NCBI RefSeq assembly: GCF_009826935.1
Contig: NZ_WUMN01000002.1
Span: forward strand, 372,001-436,000
Direction: 5' to 3'
Source: Flavobacterium sp. Sd200
GTDB lineage: Bacteria > Bacteroidota > Bacteroidia > Flavobacteriales > Flavobacteriaceae
DNA length: 64,000 nucleotides
Below are positions 51,809 to 60,217 of the stretch, in pieces (position 1 is the stretch's first letter; each line of letters begins with the position of its first letter). Made by a program: the position numbers and the translations under genes. Below the pieces are notes generated by a model. It was not told the origin of the DNA, searched no databases, and worked only from the letters and a program-made list of their open reading frames with translations.

Positions 51809-53494
51809 CTATTTTTTGATAAACTTAGTTGTAGTATTATCTATTTTCAGGATGTAAACACCGCCCGGAAGCGCGCTTACATTAACCGTACTATTGTTTA
51901 GTTGTTGATTTAGTATCTGTCTGCCCGTAAGATCATAGATTTGGACTACAGCATCAGAAGCTAAATTTTTACCGTTTACAGTAAGCACATCTGTTACAGG
52001 ATTAGGGTAAATATTGTAAGACGACTTAACACTGTTGTCTTCTCTTCCCATAATTGTAAACTGAAATCTTGCACTTACCGGAAGGTGATTTGATGTAGTG
52101 TTGTAGTAACGACTGATTACCGATGGCATTGTGGTTTCCTGTGCCGCACTGTTAGCTATATAATTATCAGTAAGTTCGTCAGAAATAATAATATTTTCAA
52201 TTATAGGTCTTTCGCCAAAACGCCTGTCAGCATCAATAATGTTTCGTGTAATACCTGTATAGTTCGCTGTATCGCTGTCAAAATTATCATAAGGAGACAC
52301 CGTACAATTACAGGCTTCACTCGATGTCCCTATTAAATAGTCATTAAAATCGCCAATAAGTATTAAGTTCCTTGTATTATAGTTAGTTCCATCCAGTATG
52401 GTCTTTAAAGCCTCAGACCCACCCAACCTGCGTGTGTAACTTTCGGCGTTATTGTCTTCTGCCTTGGCATGTATGTTTACAAGCGAAACCGGAATGGTAG
52501 AGCCACCTACCAAAAGATTTACATTATATAGTGCAGGATATCGACCGCTAGACCAGTTATAGTAATATGAATTGCCCTGCGAGGCACTGCCGCTGCTTAA
52601 CTGCGAAGCACTTACAAACTGTACTTTTGCCCTTTTATAAATAAGCGCCTGCCTTTGGTTACAGTCGCCTGTGTTAGACGGCACAATAGTTCCGCCCCAC
52701 TCTTCGCTGCCTAAAAGCGTTACCAAAGTTTCTACAGTAGGCGTATCCAGCGTATTGGAAACTTCCTGAATACAGTAAATATCAGAATTCATGGAGCGCA
52801 ATGCAGCAACCACATTATTTACCTGCAATGTTTCATCGGTAGGTCCAAACTGCGTACATCCAAGCCACTCAGTATTCCAGTTAGTAATTTTAAAAGTACC
52901 GCTCTGCCCAGGGTTAGTGTTGTGCGGTTCGCCCACAACCCTAACATTTTTAATTTCCCAGGTGGCACTTGCCGATGCGCTGCTCATGTATCGGAATGCA
53001 ATTCGAGAGTTTTCAGACCTTGCCCCTTCCGGCACTACAAGATTACCCGAATTTATATACTGCCAGGCAGTTGTAATATTTTGGTTAAGCCCGTCGAGCT
53101 CTATCCACTGTGTAGTTAGCGGATCGCCTGTATAATCGGCAGTGGCAAAAGCCTTGTACCAGCCTTCCTCTACTCCAACATTCATTACGGCAGCACTGCC
53201 ACGGGTGTGGCTAAAGGTAAGCACCACATCGTCCATTTCAGCAAGGTTCATTATAGGGCTTATAAGCCAATCTTCGTTCTCAAAACTTTGTCCGCCTGCA
53301 TATCCGCTGCAAACCGCACCATATATTTCCCTGAAGTACCAGTTTTGTGTGCCTGTTACACTCACAGGTGTAAAAGTACCAAAACTGTCTTCTGTCAATA
53401 ACGTTTCGTCAAGTATTGTGGTTTGTGCCTGTAGCATGTTTAGGTTAAGACCCAAAAAGGCAAGCAATATAAATAACCTGTTCAATTTTTGCAT
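51809..53494 (-). CDS. T9SS-sorted secreted endonuclease/exonuclease/phosphatase
   Basis: 561 residues. A signal peptide (near MLQAQ) is followed by a lectin-like choice-of-anchor domain (about 25-190; ENEDWLISPIMNLAEMDDVVLTFSHTRG). The nuclease domain spans about 200-460: ITNWNTEWLG, IQEVSN, VNIHAKAED, LILIGDFNDY and NHLPVSA are the five expected active-site stretches. The last 80 residues are a T9SS sorting domain (IYPNPVTDVLTVNG, YDLTGRQIL, GGVYILKI). It would degrade extracellular DNA or phosphate esters. Confidence 0.9.
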   Translation of the reverse strand: MQKLNRLFILLAFLGLNLNMLQAQTTILDETLLTEDSFGTFTPVSVTGTQNWYFREIYGAVCSGYAGGQSFENEDWLISPIMNLAEMDDVVLTFSHTRGSAAVMNVGVEEGWYKAFATADYTGDPLTTQWIELDGLNQNITTAWQYINSGNLVVPEGARSENSRIAFRYMSSASASATWEIKNVRVVGEPHNTNPGQSGTFKITNWNTEWLGCTQFGPTDETLQVNNVVAALRSMNSDIYCIQEVSNTLDTPTVETLVTLLGSEEWGGTIVPSNTGDCNQRQALIYKRAKVQFVSASQLSSGSASQGNSYYYNWSSGRYPALYNVNLLVGGSTIPVSLVNIHAKAEDNNAESYTRRLGGSEALKTILDGTNYNTRNLILIGDFNDYLIGTSSEACNCTVSPYDNFDSDTANYTGITRNIIDADRRFGERPIIENIIISDELTDNYIANSAAQETTMPSVISRYYNTTSNHLPVSARFQFTIMGREDNSVKSSYNIYPNPVTDVLTVNGKNLASDAVVQIYDLTGRQILNQQLNNSTVNVSALPGGVYILKIDNTTTKFIKK

Positions 53495-53691
53495 TTTGCG
53501 TTCTGTTGGTAAAATTTGTTTAAAATTATTGAGCGGTTTTGTTACAAAACTGCAAGGGGCAAATATAACAGTTTAACTTTAACAAAAAATAGTGCAATAT
53601 TTTTTTATCGTTAACATTACCAGCACACAAGCTTCAACATGAATACACTTACTAACAAACAAAATATATTGATACCTTTACAAAAAAACTC

Positions 53692-54042
53692 ATGCAGGAA
53701 CAGCACGAAGAGACAATCCATAAAGCATATAACGCTTTTAACTCACGAAATATAGAGGAAGCCTTATTAGTAATGCACGCACAGGTGCACTGGCCCAAGG
53801 CGTGGGAAGGCGGACACATTGTTGGACACGATGAAATTAAAAGCTATTGGACAAGGCAGTGGAGCGAAATAAACCCCACTGTAAAACCCATAGGCTTTCG
53901 CGAAAGACCGGATGACGGTTTAGAAGTTAGCGTTCATCAAAGTGTAAAGGATTTGGAGGGCAAACCTGTTTTTGATGGTATTGTAAAGCACATTTATACT
54001 TTTGAAAACGGACTGATAAAAAGAATGGATATTGAGATTTAG
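53692..54042 (+). CDS. NTF2-like protein (SnoaL-like)
   Basis: 116 residues with the NTF2-like pattern: EQHEETIHKAYNAFNSRNIEEALLVMHAQVHWP, then GHDEIKSYWTRQWSEINPTVKPIG, and the end IKRMDIEI. The family has a cone-shaped ligand pocket but many functions, so no substrate is assigned. It stands alone and is followed by a hairpin terminator. Confidence 0.85.
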   Translation: MQEQHEETIHKAYNAFNSRNIEEALLVMHAQVHWPKAWEGGHIVGHDEIKSYWTRQWSEINPTVKPIGFRERPDDGLEVSVHQSVKDLEGKPVFDGIVKHIYTFENGLIKRMDIEI

Positions 54043-54066
54043 TATAATCTCAAAAAAACCAAATTA

Positions 54067-54104
54067 AAAGCCGTCTGAAATTACTTCCAGACGGCTTTAC
54101 TATT
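54067..54104. terminator. Bidirectional rho-independent terminator
   Basis: AAAGCCGTCTG (54067-54077) pairs with CAGACGGCTTT (54088-54098). It lies between the convergent NTF2-like and collagen-like genes. Confidence 0.8.
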
Positions 54105-54120
54105 AATTTTCAACGGATGT

Positions 54121-55827
54121 TTAAATTGTAAACCAATAGGTTCCGTTATATATCAGTATAATTCCTCTTGAGGTAGTACCGCCAAACTCATTAAAGGTAG
54201 AAGTTCCGTAATTAAAGCCACCATCCCTAAAGAATTTGCCATTAGGATTTATGGTAGCGGCAATATTTTCAGAAAAAAAGTACAAAGTTTGCCCTACAGC
54301 CGGGCTTGACGGCAGCAACACTTGATAATTACCCATGATATATACAAACTGGTTAGCAGTAGTGAGTGTAGTACCACTGCTTGAAATGTTGATTACAGAC
54401 ATTGGCCCTGCTGTTGGCGAAGCCCATTGCCCGTCTCCCCTTAAGTAAGTAGAAGAAGAAGCCGTGCCGCCTGCACTAATTTTTGCAGGTGTTACCGCTC
54501 CGTTTGCAATAGTAGTAACTGCCAAAGCATTTATGGTTACATCTCCTGTAACTGTTTGCGGAATTTGAGGTATGCCGTTAGCCGCAGTGACATAAACCTG
54601 ACCACCGGTAATTCCGTTTACAAATCCGGCACCAGACGTACCCTGTGGTCCTGCAGGGCCAACTGGTCCCACAGCACCCGTTGCACCATCGTTACCCGCA
54701 GGGCCTTGCGGACCGGTTAAACCCACAGGACCAGCAGGACCTGTAGCACCAATAGCTCCGGCTGCACCTGTAGGACCCGTCGGGCCCGTTGCGCCAACGG
54801 CACCTGTTAAGCCTATCGGACCTTGAGGACCTGTAGCTCCGTCGTTACCTGCGGGGCCTTGGGGACCAATAGGACCTGTAGGACCCACTGCACCAACGGC
54901 ACCTGTTAAGCCTATTGGACCTTGCGCACCTGTAGCTCCGTCGTTACCTGCTGGACCTTGTGGACCGATAGGGCCTGTAGCACCCACTGCACCAACGGCA
55001 CCTGTTAAACCTACTGGACCCTGTGGACCGATAGGGCCTGTAGGGCCCACTGCACCAACAGCACCTGTTAAACCTATTGGACCTTGCGCACCTGTAGCTC
55101 CGTCATTACCCGCCGGACCCTGTGGACCAATAGGACCTGTAGGACCCACTGCGCCAACTGCACCTGTTAAGCCTATCGGACCTTGCGGACCTGTAGCTCC
55201 GTCATTACCCGATGGACCCTGTGGACCAATAGGGCCTGTAGCACCAACAGCACCGGTTAAACCTATTGGACCTTGTGCACCTGTAGCTCCGTCGTTACCT
55301 GCGGGACCCTGTGGACCGATAGGGCCTGTAGCACCAACAGCACCGGTTAAACCTATTGGACCTTGCGGACCTGTAGCTCCATCGTTACCCGCTGGACCTT
55401 GTGGACCGGCAGGACCTGCGGGGCCAGCCGCACTATTTGCAGCATAAAGTGCATAAGGAACACTCATAAGTTCATTAGTTCCAGATATGGTATAGTTAGA
55501 ACCTCCAGCCGGATCTATTTCTGTTTCAATAAAAAATGGACCCGAAGACCAGTTGATAGCACCAAAAGTTCCGGTAATTGCAGTACCGCCACCTATTTCA
55601 AGACTCAAAAGCCCGTTAGCATTAGTACTAACATTGTGTGTTTCAGAAAACACAACAGTTCCTGTAGCCGAGCCCTGTAAAACACTTATCTGCACCCCTA
55701 CGGCAGAATTTGTAATAAGATCGCCACCTGTATTGCGAACAACCGACTGGTAGCTCATTTTTCCAGGAGCTTGTGCCAGTAGCGTAGCCGAGCTTAGTAA
55801 TACCAATAGAGTAATTATTCTTTTCAT
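54121..55827 (-). CDS. Collagen-like repeat surface protein
   Basis: 568 residues. Signal peptide (cleavage near LLAQAPG), then a head domain of about 110 residues ending with ISGTNELMSVPYALYAANSAAG. From about residue 132 to 396 the sequence is uninterrupted Gly-X-Y (GPAGPAGPQGPAGNDGATG and related units). A folded tail follows, ending FGGTTSRGIILIYNGTYWFTI. Such proteins form triple-helical stalks outside the cell. It overlaps the small T9SS-sorted gene upstream by four bases. Confidence 0.9.
   Translation of the reverse strand: MKRIITLLVLLSSATLLAQAPGKMSYQSVVRNTGGDLITNSAVGVQISVLQGSATGTVVFSETHNVSTNANGLLSLEIGGGTAITGTFGAINWSSGPFFIETEIDPAGGSNYTISGTNELMSVPYALYAANSAAGPAGPAGPQGPAGNDGATGPQGPIGLTGAVGATGPIGPQGPAGNDGATGAQGPIGLTGAVGATGPIGPQGPSGNDGATGPQGPIGLTGAVGAVGPTGPIGPQGPAGNDGATGAQGPIGLTGAVGAVGPTGPIGPQGPVGLTGAVGAVGATGPIGPQGPAGNDGATGAQGPIGLTGAVGAVGPTGPIGPQGPAGNDGATGPQGPIGLTGAVGATGPTGPTGAAGAIGATGPAGPVGLTGPQGPAGNDGATGAVGPVGPAGPQGTSGAGFVNGITGGQVYVTAANGIPQIPQTVTGDVTINALAVTTIANGAVTPAKISAGGTASSSTYLRGDGQWASPTAGPMSVINISSSGTTLTTANQFVYIMGNYQVLLPSSPAVGQTLYFFSENIAATINPNGKFFRDGGFNYGTSTFNEFGGTTSRGIILIYNGTYWFTI
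54640..55430 (-). repeat. Collagen-coding tandem repeats
   Basis: About 260 codons of Gly-X-Y. The core unit GNDGATG(P/A)QGPIGLTGAVGA occurs seven or so times, alternating with GPTGPIGPQGP blocks. The nucleotide copies are highly similar (for example CCTGTTAAGCCTATTGGACC recurs), which favours recombination and length change. Confidence 0.9.
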
Positions 55828-56309
55828 GATCTGTCTTTAACTATTTTAAATGTTTTTAATTCATATCCGGCAGAATATACTTTCAGGATATAGACTGCTT
55901 CAGGAAACAGCTCCATCGAAATAATGGTTTCGGTGTCCTTTACATTATTTTGATAAAGTAATCTTCCGTTAAGGTCAAACAATTCATACCTTAGTCCGGT
56001 TAGTCCTGCATGGTCAATGCGAAGTGCAATATTTGAAATAGCAGGATTAGGATAAACTATTGCATTAAGGGTAATCGATTTATAATCGTCCTTTCCCAAT
56101 ACAAAAAACTCATAGGGCTGCTGTACACCCTGCGTGGCTACACCACCACTGCCCGAAATAGTAGTATAAACTACCTGCCCGGCAGAAACCGAGGCACTGC
56201 CTCCACTGCCTGAAGCTTCGCCCCCCGAGGCGGTTACTGCCTGTTGTGCAGCAATATCGGGTGCAGCAAAGACAGCCGCCAGAAAAAGCAAACATCTGAT
56301 TGTTTTCAT
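55824..56309 (-). CDS. Small T9SS-sorted exported protein
   Basis: 161 residues from Met 56309, which starts a signal peptide (MKTIRCLLFLAAVFAAPDIA); the open frame has 16 more upstream codons without support. The mature part begins with a Gly/Ser-rich low-complexity stretch (TASGGEASGSGGSASVSAGQ), as seen in surface adhesin-type proteins. The last 90 residues are a T9SS sorting domain (IVYPNPAISNIALRI, FDLNGRLLYQNN, AVYILKVYSAG). It overlaps the collagen-like gene by four bases (ATGA), so the two are made together and may form one surface structure. Confidence 0.85.
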   Translation of the reverse strand: MKTIRCLLFLAAVFAAPDIAAQQAVTASGGEASGSGGSASVSAGQVVYTTISGSGGVATQGVQQPYEFFVLGKDDYKSITLNAIVYPNPAISNIALRIDHAGLTGLRYELFDLNGRLLYQNNVKDTETIISMELFPEAVYILKVYSAGYELKTFKIVKDRS

Positions 56310-57088
56310 AGATTTAATAATTATGTTGGATTGCGATTTTAGCATATTTTTATACATGTTTTTAAATTATTTTAATTTTAAACCCTGTATTTTTATGCTA
56401 AATCTAAATTAGAGAACAACCTTGTTTACACCCTGCGTATAATTACCTAATTTCATTAACAAGTAATTATACCTGATTTACAAGTAATTAATATTTAAAA
56501 AACAACTATTAACACAATCAGAAAGCGTAATAGCGAGTAAAGATTGGAGACCGTATTTTAACTAAATTCGTTTTGTAACTACTAAATAGGAGAGAAGAAA
56601 AGTTAACAAAATTTCCAACTCAAATTAAAACAGCATTTTGAACATTACAATCGATTTAAAAAGCTGTTGTTTTAAAGGAAAAATAACTAATGAGAGTCAG
56701 ACCTCACACATTACCAATAAAGTGTTAAAAAATATATTTTCAATCTAAAAAAGTAAAAAATAAACCATTATAATTATTTTTTAAATGAAAAAACCATTGG
56801 TTTAGGAGACATTCGTAGACCTAAACAATACGTTCTGAAGAATTGTAATAAAATCGTCTACTAATTGTTTGGGCTACAGGTTATGCATATAAAAGAAAAA
56901 ATCGCGCTGGTGGGCGCGATTTATAAGTCCTTAATAAAAATCTACTCTTCTATTAACTCGTAAGACTGTGGGCCAATTATTTCGACCAGTGAATAATTTT
57001 TTCATCAAACGTTGCAAAGTAAAATCCAACTCCATCATAAGGTTGGTCAGAAATTTTAATTGAAAAATGAACAATGTGTAATGTTCAT

Positions 57089-57171
57089 CGGGGTTCGAAC
57101 TTAATCCGGAAACCCCAATGTTTACAGGTGTTTTCAAAGTTGCTGTTTAAAAGCGCCACGAAAGCGCCACA
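57089..57171. repeat. Decayed attachment-site-like repeat, copy 1
   Basis: It begins CGGGGTTCGAAC, like the T-arm of tRNA-Arg, and shares about 70 more bases with copy 2 (AACCCCAATG, ACAGGTGTTTTC, AGTTGCTGTTT, GCGCCACGAAAGC). No folding tRNA is present. Confidence 0.55.
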
Positions 57172-57227
57172 GAATTAACCGTGGCACTACATATCGTAAA
57201 AAACTCAAAAACAAGCACTTGTGACTG

Positions 57228-57313
57228 CGGAGGGTTTCGAACTAATGTCTGGGAACCCCAATGTTACAGGTGTTTTCGAAGTTGCTGTTTGAATGCGCCA
57301 CGAAAGCACCACA
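57228..57313. repeat. Decayed attachment-site-like repeat, copy 2
   Basis: It begins CGGAGGGTTTCGAAC and is preceded by CTTGTGACTG, matching CTTTGTGACCAC at the tRNA-Arg 3' end. It lies 138 bases from copy 1, and the two are about 85% alike by eye. Confidence 0.55.
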
Positions 57314-57363
57314 CAAAATACAAAAAGCTTACTCAAGGTTGCTTTACCCCAAATAAGCCTTTG

Positions 57364-57437
57364 TGACCACGGAGGGGTTCGAACCCCCAACCCTCAGAGC
57401 CGAAATCTGATATTCTATCCAGTTGAACTACGCGGCC
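57364..57437 (-). tRNA. tRNA-Arg (anticodon TCG)
   Basis: 74 nt on the minus strand. Acceptor GGCCGCG pairs with CGTGGTC (two G-T pairs), discriminator A at 57364. Anticodon stem TCAGA/TCTGA with loop TTTCGGC gives TCG. The T-arm is GGGGGTTCGAACCCCT. CCA is not encoded. Its 3' end faces the two decayed repeats. Confidence 0.92.
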
Positions 57438-57446
57438 AATATTTTT

Positions 57447-57512
57447 AGTTTCAGGTTTAACGTTTCATGTTTGACATACTGAACAGTCAAAAAAACTTTA
57501 AACCTGAGACTT
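57447..57512 (-). terminator. Terminator-like inverted repeat after the yqeY gene
   Basis: The plus-strand repeats GTTTCAGGTTTAA and TTTAAACCTGAGAC pair over a 35-base loop. They lie between the yqeY stop and tRNA-Arg on the minus strand. Confidence 0.5.
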
Positions 57513-57520
57513 TATTTTTT

Positions 57521-57970
57521 TTAAGATAACGCTTTTTTAACTGCGTTGCTTATAGTTTTGCCATCGGCACTGCCGGCAAGTTCTTTACTGGCTATACCCA
57601 TAACTTTGCCCATATCGGCCATGCCGCTAAAGCCATTATCAGCTATTATCTTTTTAACCACTGCCTCAACTTCTTCTTCGGTTAACTGGGCAGGCAAAAA
57701 TTTCTCTATAACAGCAGCCTGTGCAATTTCAGGATCTGCAAGATCCTGGCGGCCTTGTTGTATATAGATCGCTGCACTGTCTTTGCGCTGTTTTACCAGC
57801 TTTTGCAACAGTTTTATTTCTTCTTCCTGAGACAGCTCTTCTTTAGCACCACTCTCGGTCTGAGCTAATAATAAAGCTGATTTTACCGCTCTAAGCGACT
57901 CTAATGTTACAGTATCTTTGGCTTTCATGGCGGTTTTTATACCCTCCATAATATCGTTTTGTAAGCTCAT
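57521..57970 (-). CDS. yqeY: GatB/YqeY domain protein
   Basis: 149 residues from Met 57970 (the longer frame's 17 extra residues are unsupported). MSLQNDIMEGIKTAMKAKDTVTLESLRAVKSALL opens the YqeY family, and the end has GKVMGIASKELAGSADGKTISNAVKKAL. It resembles the tail domain of the GatB tRNA amidotransferase subunit, but free-standing YqeY has no agreed function. It follows ftsZ on the same strand after a terminator. Confidence 0.9.
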   Translation of the reverse strand: MSLQNDIMEGIKTAMKAKDTVTLESLRAVKSALLLAQTESGAKEELSQEEEIKLLQKLVKQRKDSAAIYIQQGRQDLADPEIAQAAVIEKFLPAQLTEEEVEAVVKKIIADNGFSGMADMGKVMGIASKELAGSADGKTISNAVKKALS

Positions 57971-58005
57971 AATTTTATTAATTGTGAACGCGAAGATAAA
58001 AAAAT

Positions 58006-58035
58006 AACCCGAAAACACCATAGCATTTCCGGGTT
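58006..58035 (-). terminator. Rho-independent terminator for ftsZ
   Basis: AACCCG (58006-58011) pairs with CGGGTT (58030-58035), with further pairing inward. On the minus strand the stem is followed by ATTTTTTTATC. It lies 21 bases beyond the ftsZ stop. Confidence 0.75.
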
Positions 58036-58056
58036 AAGGTTTCACATTTGGGTTAG

Positions 58057-60204
58057 TTAATCTACGTTATCGTGTAGGAAAGAATTGTTAGAACGCAACT
58101 GTAAGTCGTCGTTACTGTCAGTCCCTAAAGATAATCTCGATTTGCTATTGTCAATACGCGAGTCGTGCAGGTCTATACCCATTCTTTTATAGGCAGGCTG
58201 TTTTTCATACTCGTCTATCCTTGCATTGTTGTTGTGGAATTTATGGTTAAACTCCTTCATTTTCCTCCTTCGCTCTTCTGCCCTTTGGCGAAGCGTTTCC
58301 TCAATGGTCATTTCCATAGGAGAAAGATCGGCCGAAAGGTCATGGTGGTTTAGCTGAGGAGCCTCACTTTGCCTTAATGTAAACTTCAGCTCTTCGGCAA
58401 TTGGTTCTTCTTTTGCAACAGGCTTAGAGTTTAGTAGTTCATTCTCTTTTTCAAGATATTCCTCAAGCGAGTAACGAATAACACCACTCTGGTTAAGCTC
58501 TGTTACAGGCACTACCTGTACCGGCTCCTGAACTTTTATATTGCGGGTATCATCGTTAAGGTTAAACAGCATTTTTTCTTCGCTCTTAGCATTATCTACA
58601 GATAGGTCAAACGAAAAAGTGTACTGGTCTTCCGGAGCTTTATCTACAATAACAAACTCAGCATCCACCACCTCAATTTCCCTTACGTCTTTGATAACCG
58701 GAGCCTGATATACAGGCTGTACGGGCTGTTGCGCAATAGGCTGCTGCGTCACAGGTTGTGGTGCTGCCTGATACTGTGCTGAGGGTTGCTGATATACCTG
58801 CTGTTGTGGCACTACGGGCTGTGCTGTTATAGGTTGCTGCACTGCTGCAGGAGTAACCTCAAACGTTGGTGCCGGGGCTACCGGAGCCACAGGCTGTGGC
58901 ACTGCCACAGGAGCAGGTTCTGCTACCTGTGCTGCGGGAGTTGGACTAACAATTTCAAAGAATACATCAAGGTTGTTTACCGCTTCCGAAGACGGCATCA
59001 CATCCGCTTCAGCTATCGGCTTTTTTTCCTCTACCTCCTCCTCAAGCGCATACACGATTTTATCTTCAACATCAGGAGTTTCGGCTTTACGTGGCTCCAC
59101 TGCTGCCGAGAAATCAAAGGCTGCCACTGTTTTTTGTGTAAGGTCGCGCACCATAGTCTGGTGGTCTTCCAGAGCATGTACTATTTTTTTAGGCTCGTTG
59201 TTTACTATTTCGTTTTGCTGCTCTACATTAAAACCTGTAGCAATAATAGTAACCGCAATACCATCGCCAAGAGACTCATCTTCGCCCACACCCATAATAA
59301 TGTTTGCGTTGTGGCCTGCCTCGTTTTGTATGTGGTCGTTGATCTCGCCTATCTCATCGATAGTAATCTCTGTAGTACCCGATACAATTAGCAACAGTAC
59401 GTTTTTAGCACCTGTAATTTTATTGTCGTTTAGCAACGGAGAGTCAAGAGCATCTACAATTGCACTTTTGGCACGCGAATCGCCTGCTGCAAGCGCAGAT
59501 CCCATGATGGCCGTACCGCTGTTAGAAAGTACTGTCTTGGCATCTTTAAGGTCAATATTTTGAGTGTAGTGGTGTGTAATAACCTCTGCAATACCTTTAG
59601 AGGCTGTTGCCAACACTTCATCTGCCTTAGAGAATCCAGCCTTAAAGCCAAGGTTGCCATATACTTCCCTAAGCTTATTATTGTTGATAACAATAAGCGA
59701 GTCTACCTGTTTCCTTAAGCGTTCTACACCATTAAGAGCCTGCTCCTGGCGCACTTTGCCCTCAAACTGAAAAGGAATGGTAACTATACCTACCGTTAAT
59801 ATATCGCGCTCTTTAGCAAGCTGTGCAATAACCGGGGCAGCACCTGTACCGGTACCACCGCCCATACCTGCCGTAATAAAGATCATTTTAGTGTTGGTAT
59901 CGAGCATTTTCTCAATATCGCTAATGCTCTCAAGGGCGGCCTGTTGGCCTACCTCCGGGTTTGCACCCGCTCCAAGACCTTCTGTTAGGCCTACACCAAG
60001 CTGAATTTTATTTGGCACAGGACTGTTTTGCAGTGCCTGAGAATCGGTATTGCAAATAATAAAGTCAACACCTTTTATCCCCTGTTTAAACATGTGGTTA
60101 ATAGCGTTGCTTCCGCCTCCGCCAACTCCTATCACTTTGATCACGTTTGATTGGTTTTTAGGCAAATCGAACGAGATACTTCCAAATTCTGAATTGCTCA
60201 TCAT
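58057..60204 (-). CDS. ftsZ: Cell division protein FtsZ
   Basis: 715 residues. The GTPase part runs to about 330: GVGGGGSNAINHM, then the tubulin signature GGGTGTGAAP near residue 115. After that comes a long disordered tail of 380 residues rich in Pro and Gln (QPVVPQQQVYQQPSAQYQ), ending in the conserved short helix QPAYKRMGIDL with a further tail. The extension is longer than in most bacteria but usual for flavobacteria. FtsZ polymerises into the division ring and recruits FtsA, encoded 13 bases upstream. Confidence 0.97.
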   Translation of the reverse strand: MMSNSEFGSISFDLPKNQSNVIKVIGVGGGGSNAINHMFKQGIKGVDFIICNTDSQALQNSPVPNKIQLGVGLTEGLGAGANPEVGQQAALESISDIEKMLDTNTKMIFITAGMGGGTGTGAAPVIAQLAKERDILTVGIVTIPFQFEGKVRQEQALNGVERLRKQVDSLIVINNNKLREVYGNLGFKAGFSKADEVLATASKGIAEVITHHYTQNIDLKDAKTVLSNSGTAIMGSALAAGDSRAKSAIVDALDSPLLNDNKITGAKNVLLLIVSGTTEITIDEIGEINDHIQNEAGHNANIIMGVGEDESLGDGIAVTIIATGFNVEQQNEIVNNEPKKIVHALEDHQTMVRDLTQKTVAAFDFSAAVEPRKAETPDVEDKIVYALEEEVEEKKPIAEADVMPSSEAVNNLDVFFEIVSPTPAAQVAEPAPVAVPQPVAPVAPAPTFEVTPAAVQQPITAQPVVPQQQVYQQPSAQYQAAPQPVTQQPIAQQPVQPVYQAPVIKDVREIEVVDAEFVIVDKAPEDQYTFSFDLSVDNAKSEEKMLFNLNDDTRNIKVQEPVQVVPVTELNQSGVIRYSLEEYLEKENELLNSKPVAKEEPIAEELKFTLRQSEAPQLNHHDLSADLSPMEMTIEETLRQRAEERRRKMKEFNHKFHNNNARIDEYEKQPAYKRMGIDLHDSRIDNSKSRLSLGTDSNDDLQLRSNNSFLHDNVD

Positions 60205-60217
60205 ATCTATCGGGTTT

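Larger units (their letters stand above)
56310..57363. other. Non-coding region with two decayed tRNA-Arg-adjacent repeats
   Basis: About 1,050 bases without a supported gene; most of it is AT-rich. The last 275 bases contain two similar 83-86-base copies (57089-57171 and 57228-57313) that begin with a T-arm-like GGTTCGAAC and continue with AACCCCAATGTTTACAGGTG-type sequence. They look like old attachment sites. Confidence 0.55.

Noticed and set aside
54640..55430. Regular repeats that could suggest a CRISPR array
   Set aside because: They are in-frame Gly-X-Y codons with no alternating spacers and no cas genes nearby.
57205..57390. Minus-strand frame covering the tRNA-Arg-adjacent repeat
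   Set aside because: It runs through the tRNA 3' end and decayed repeat, so it is not a gene.
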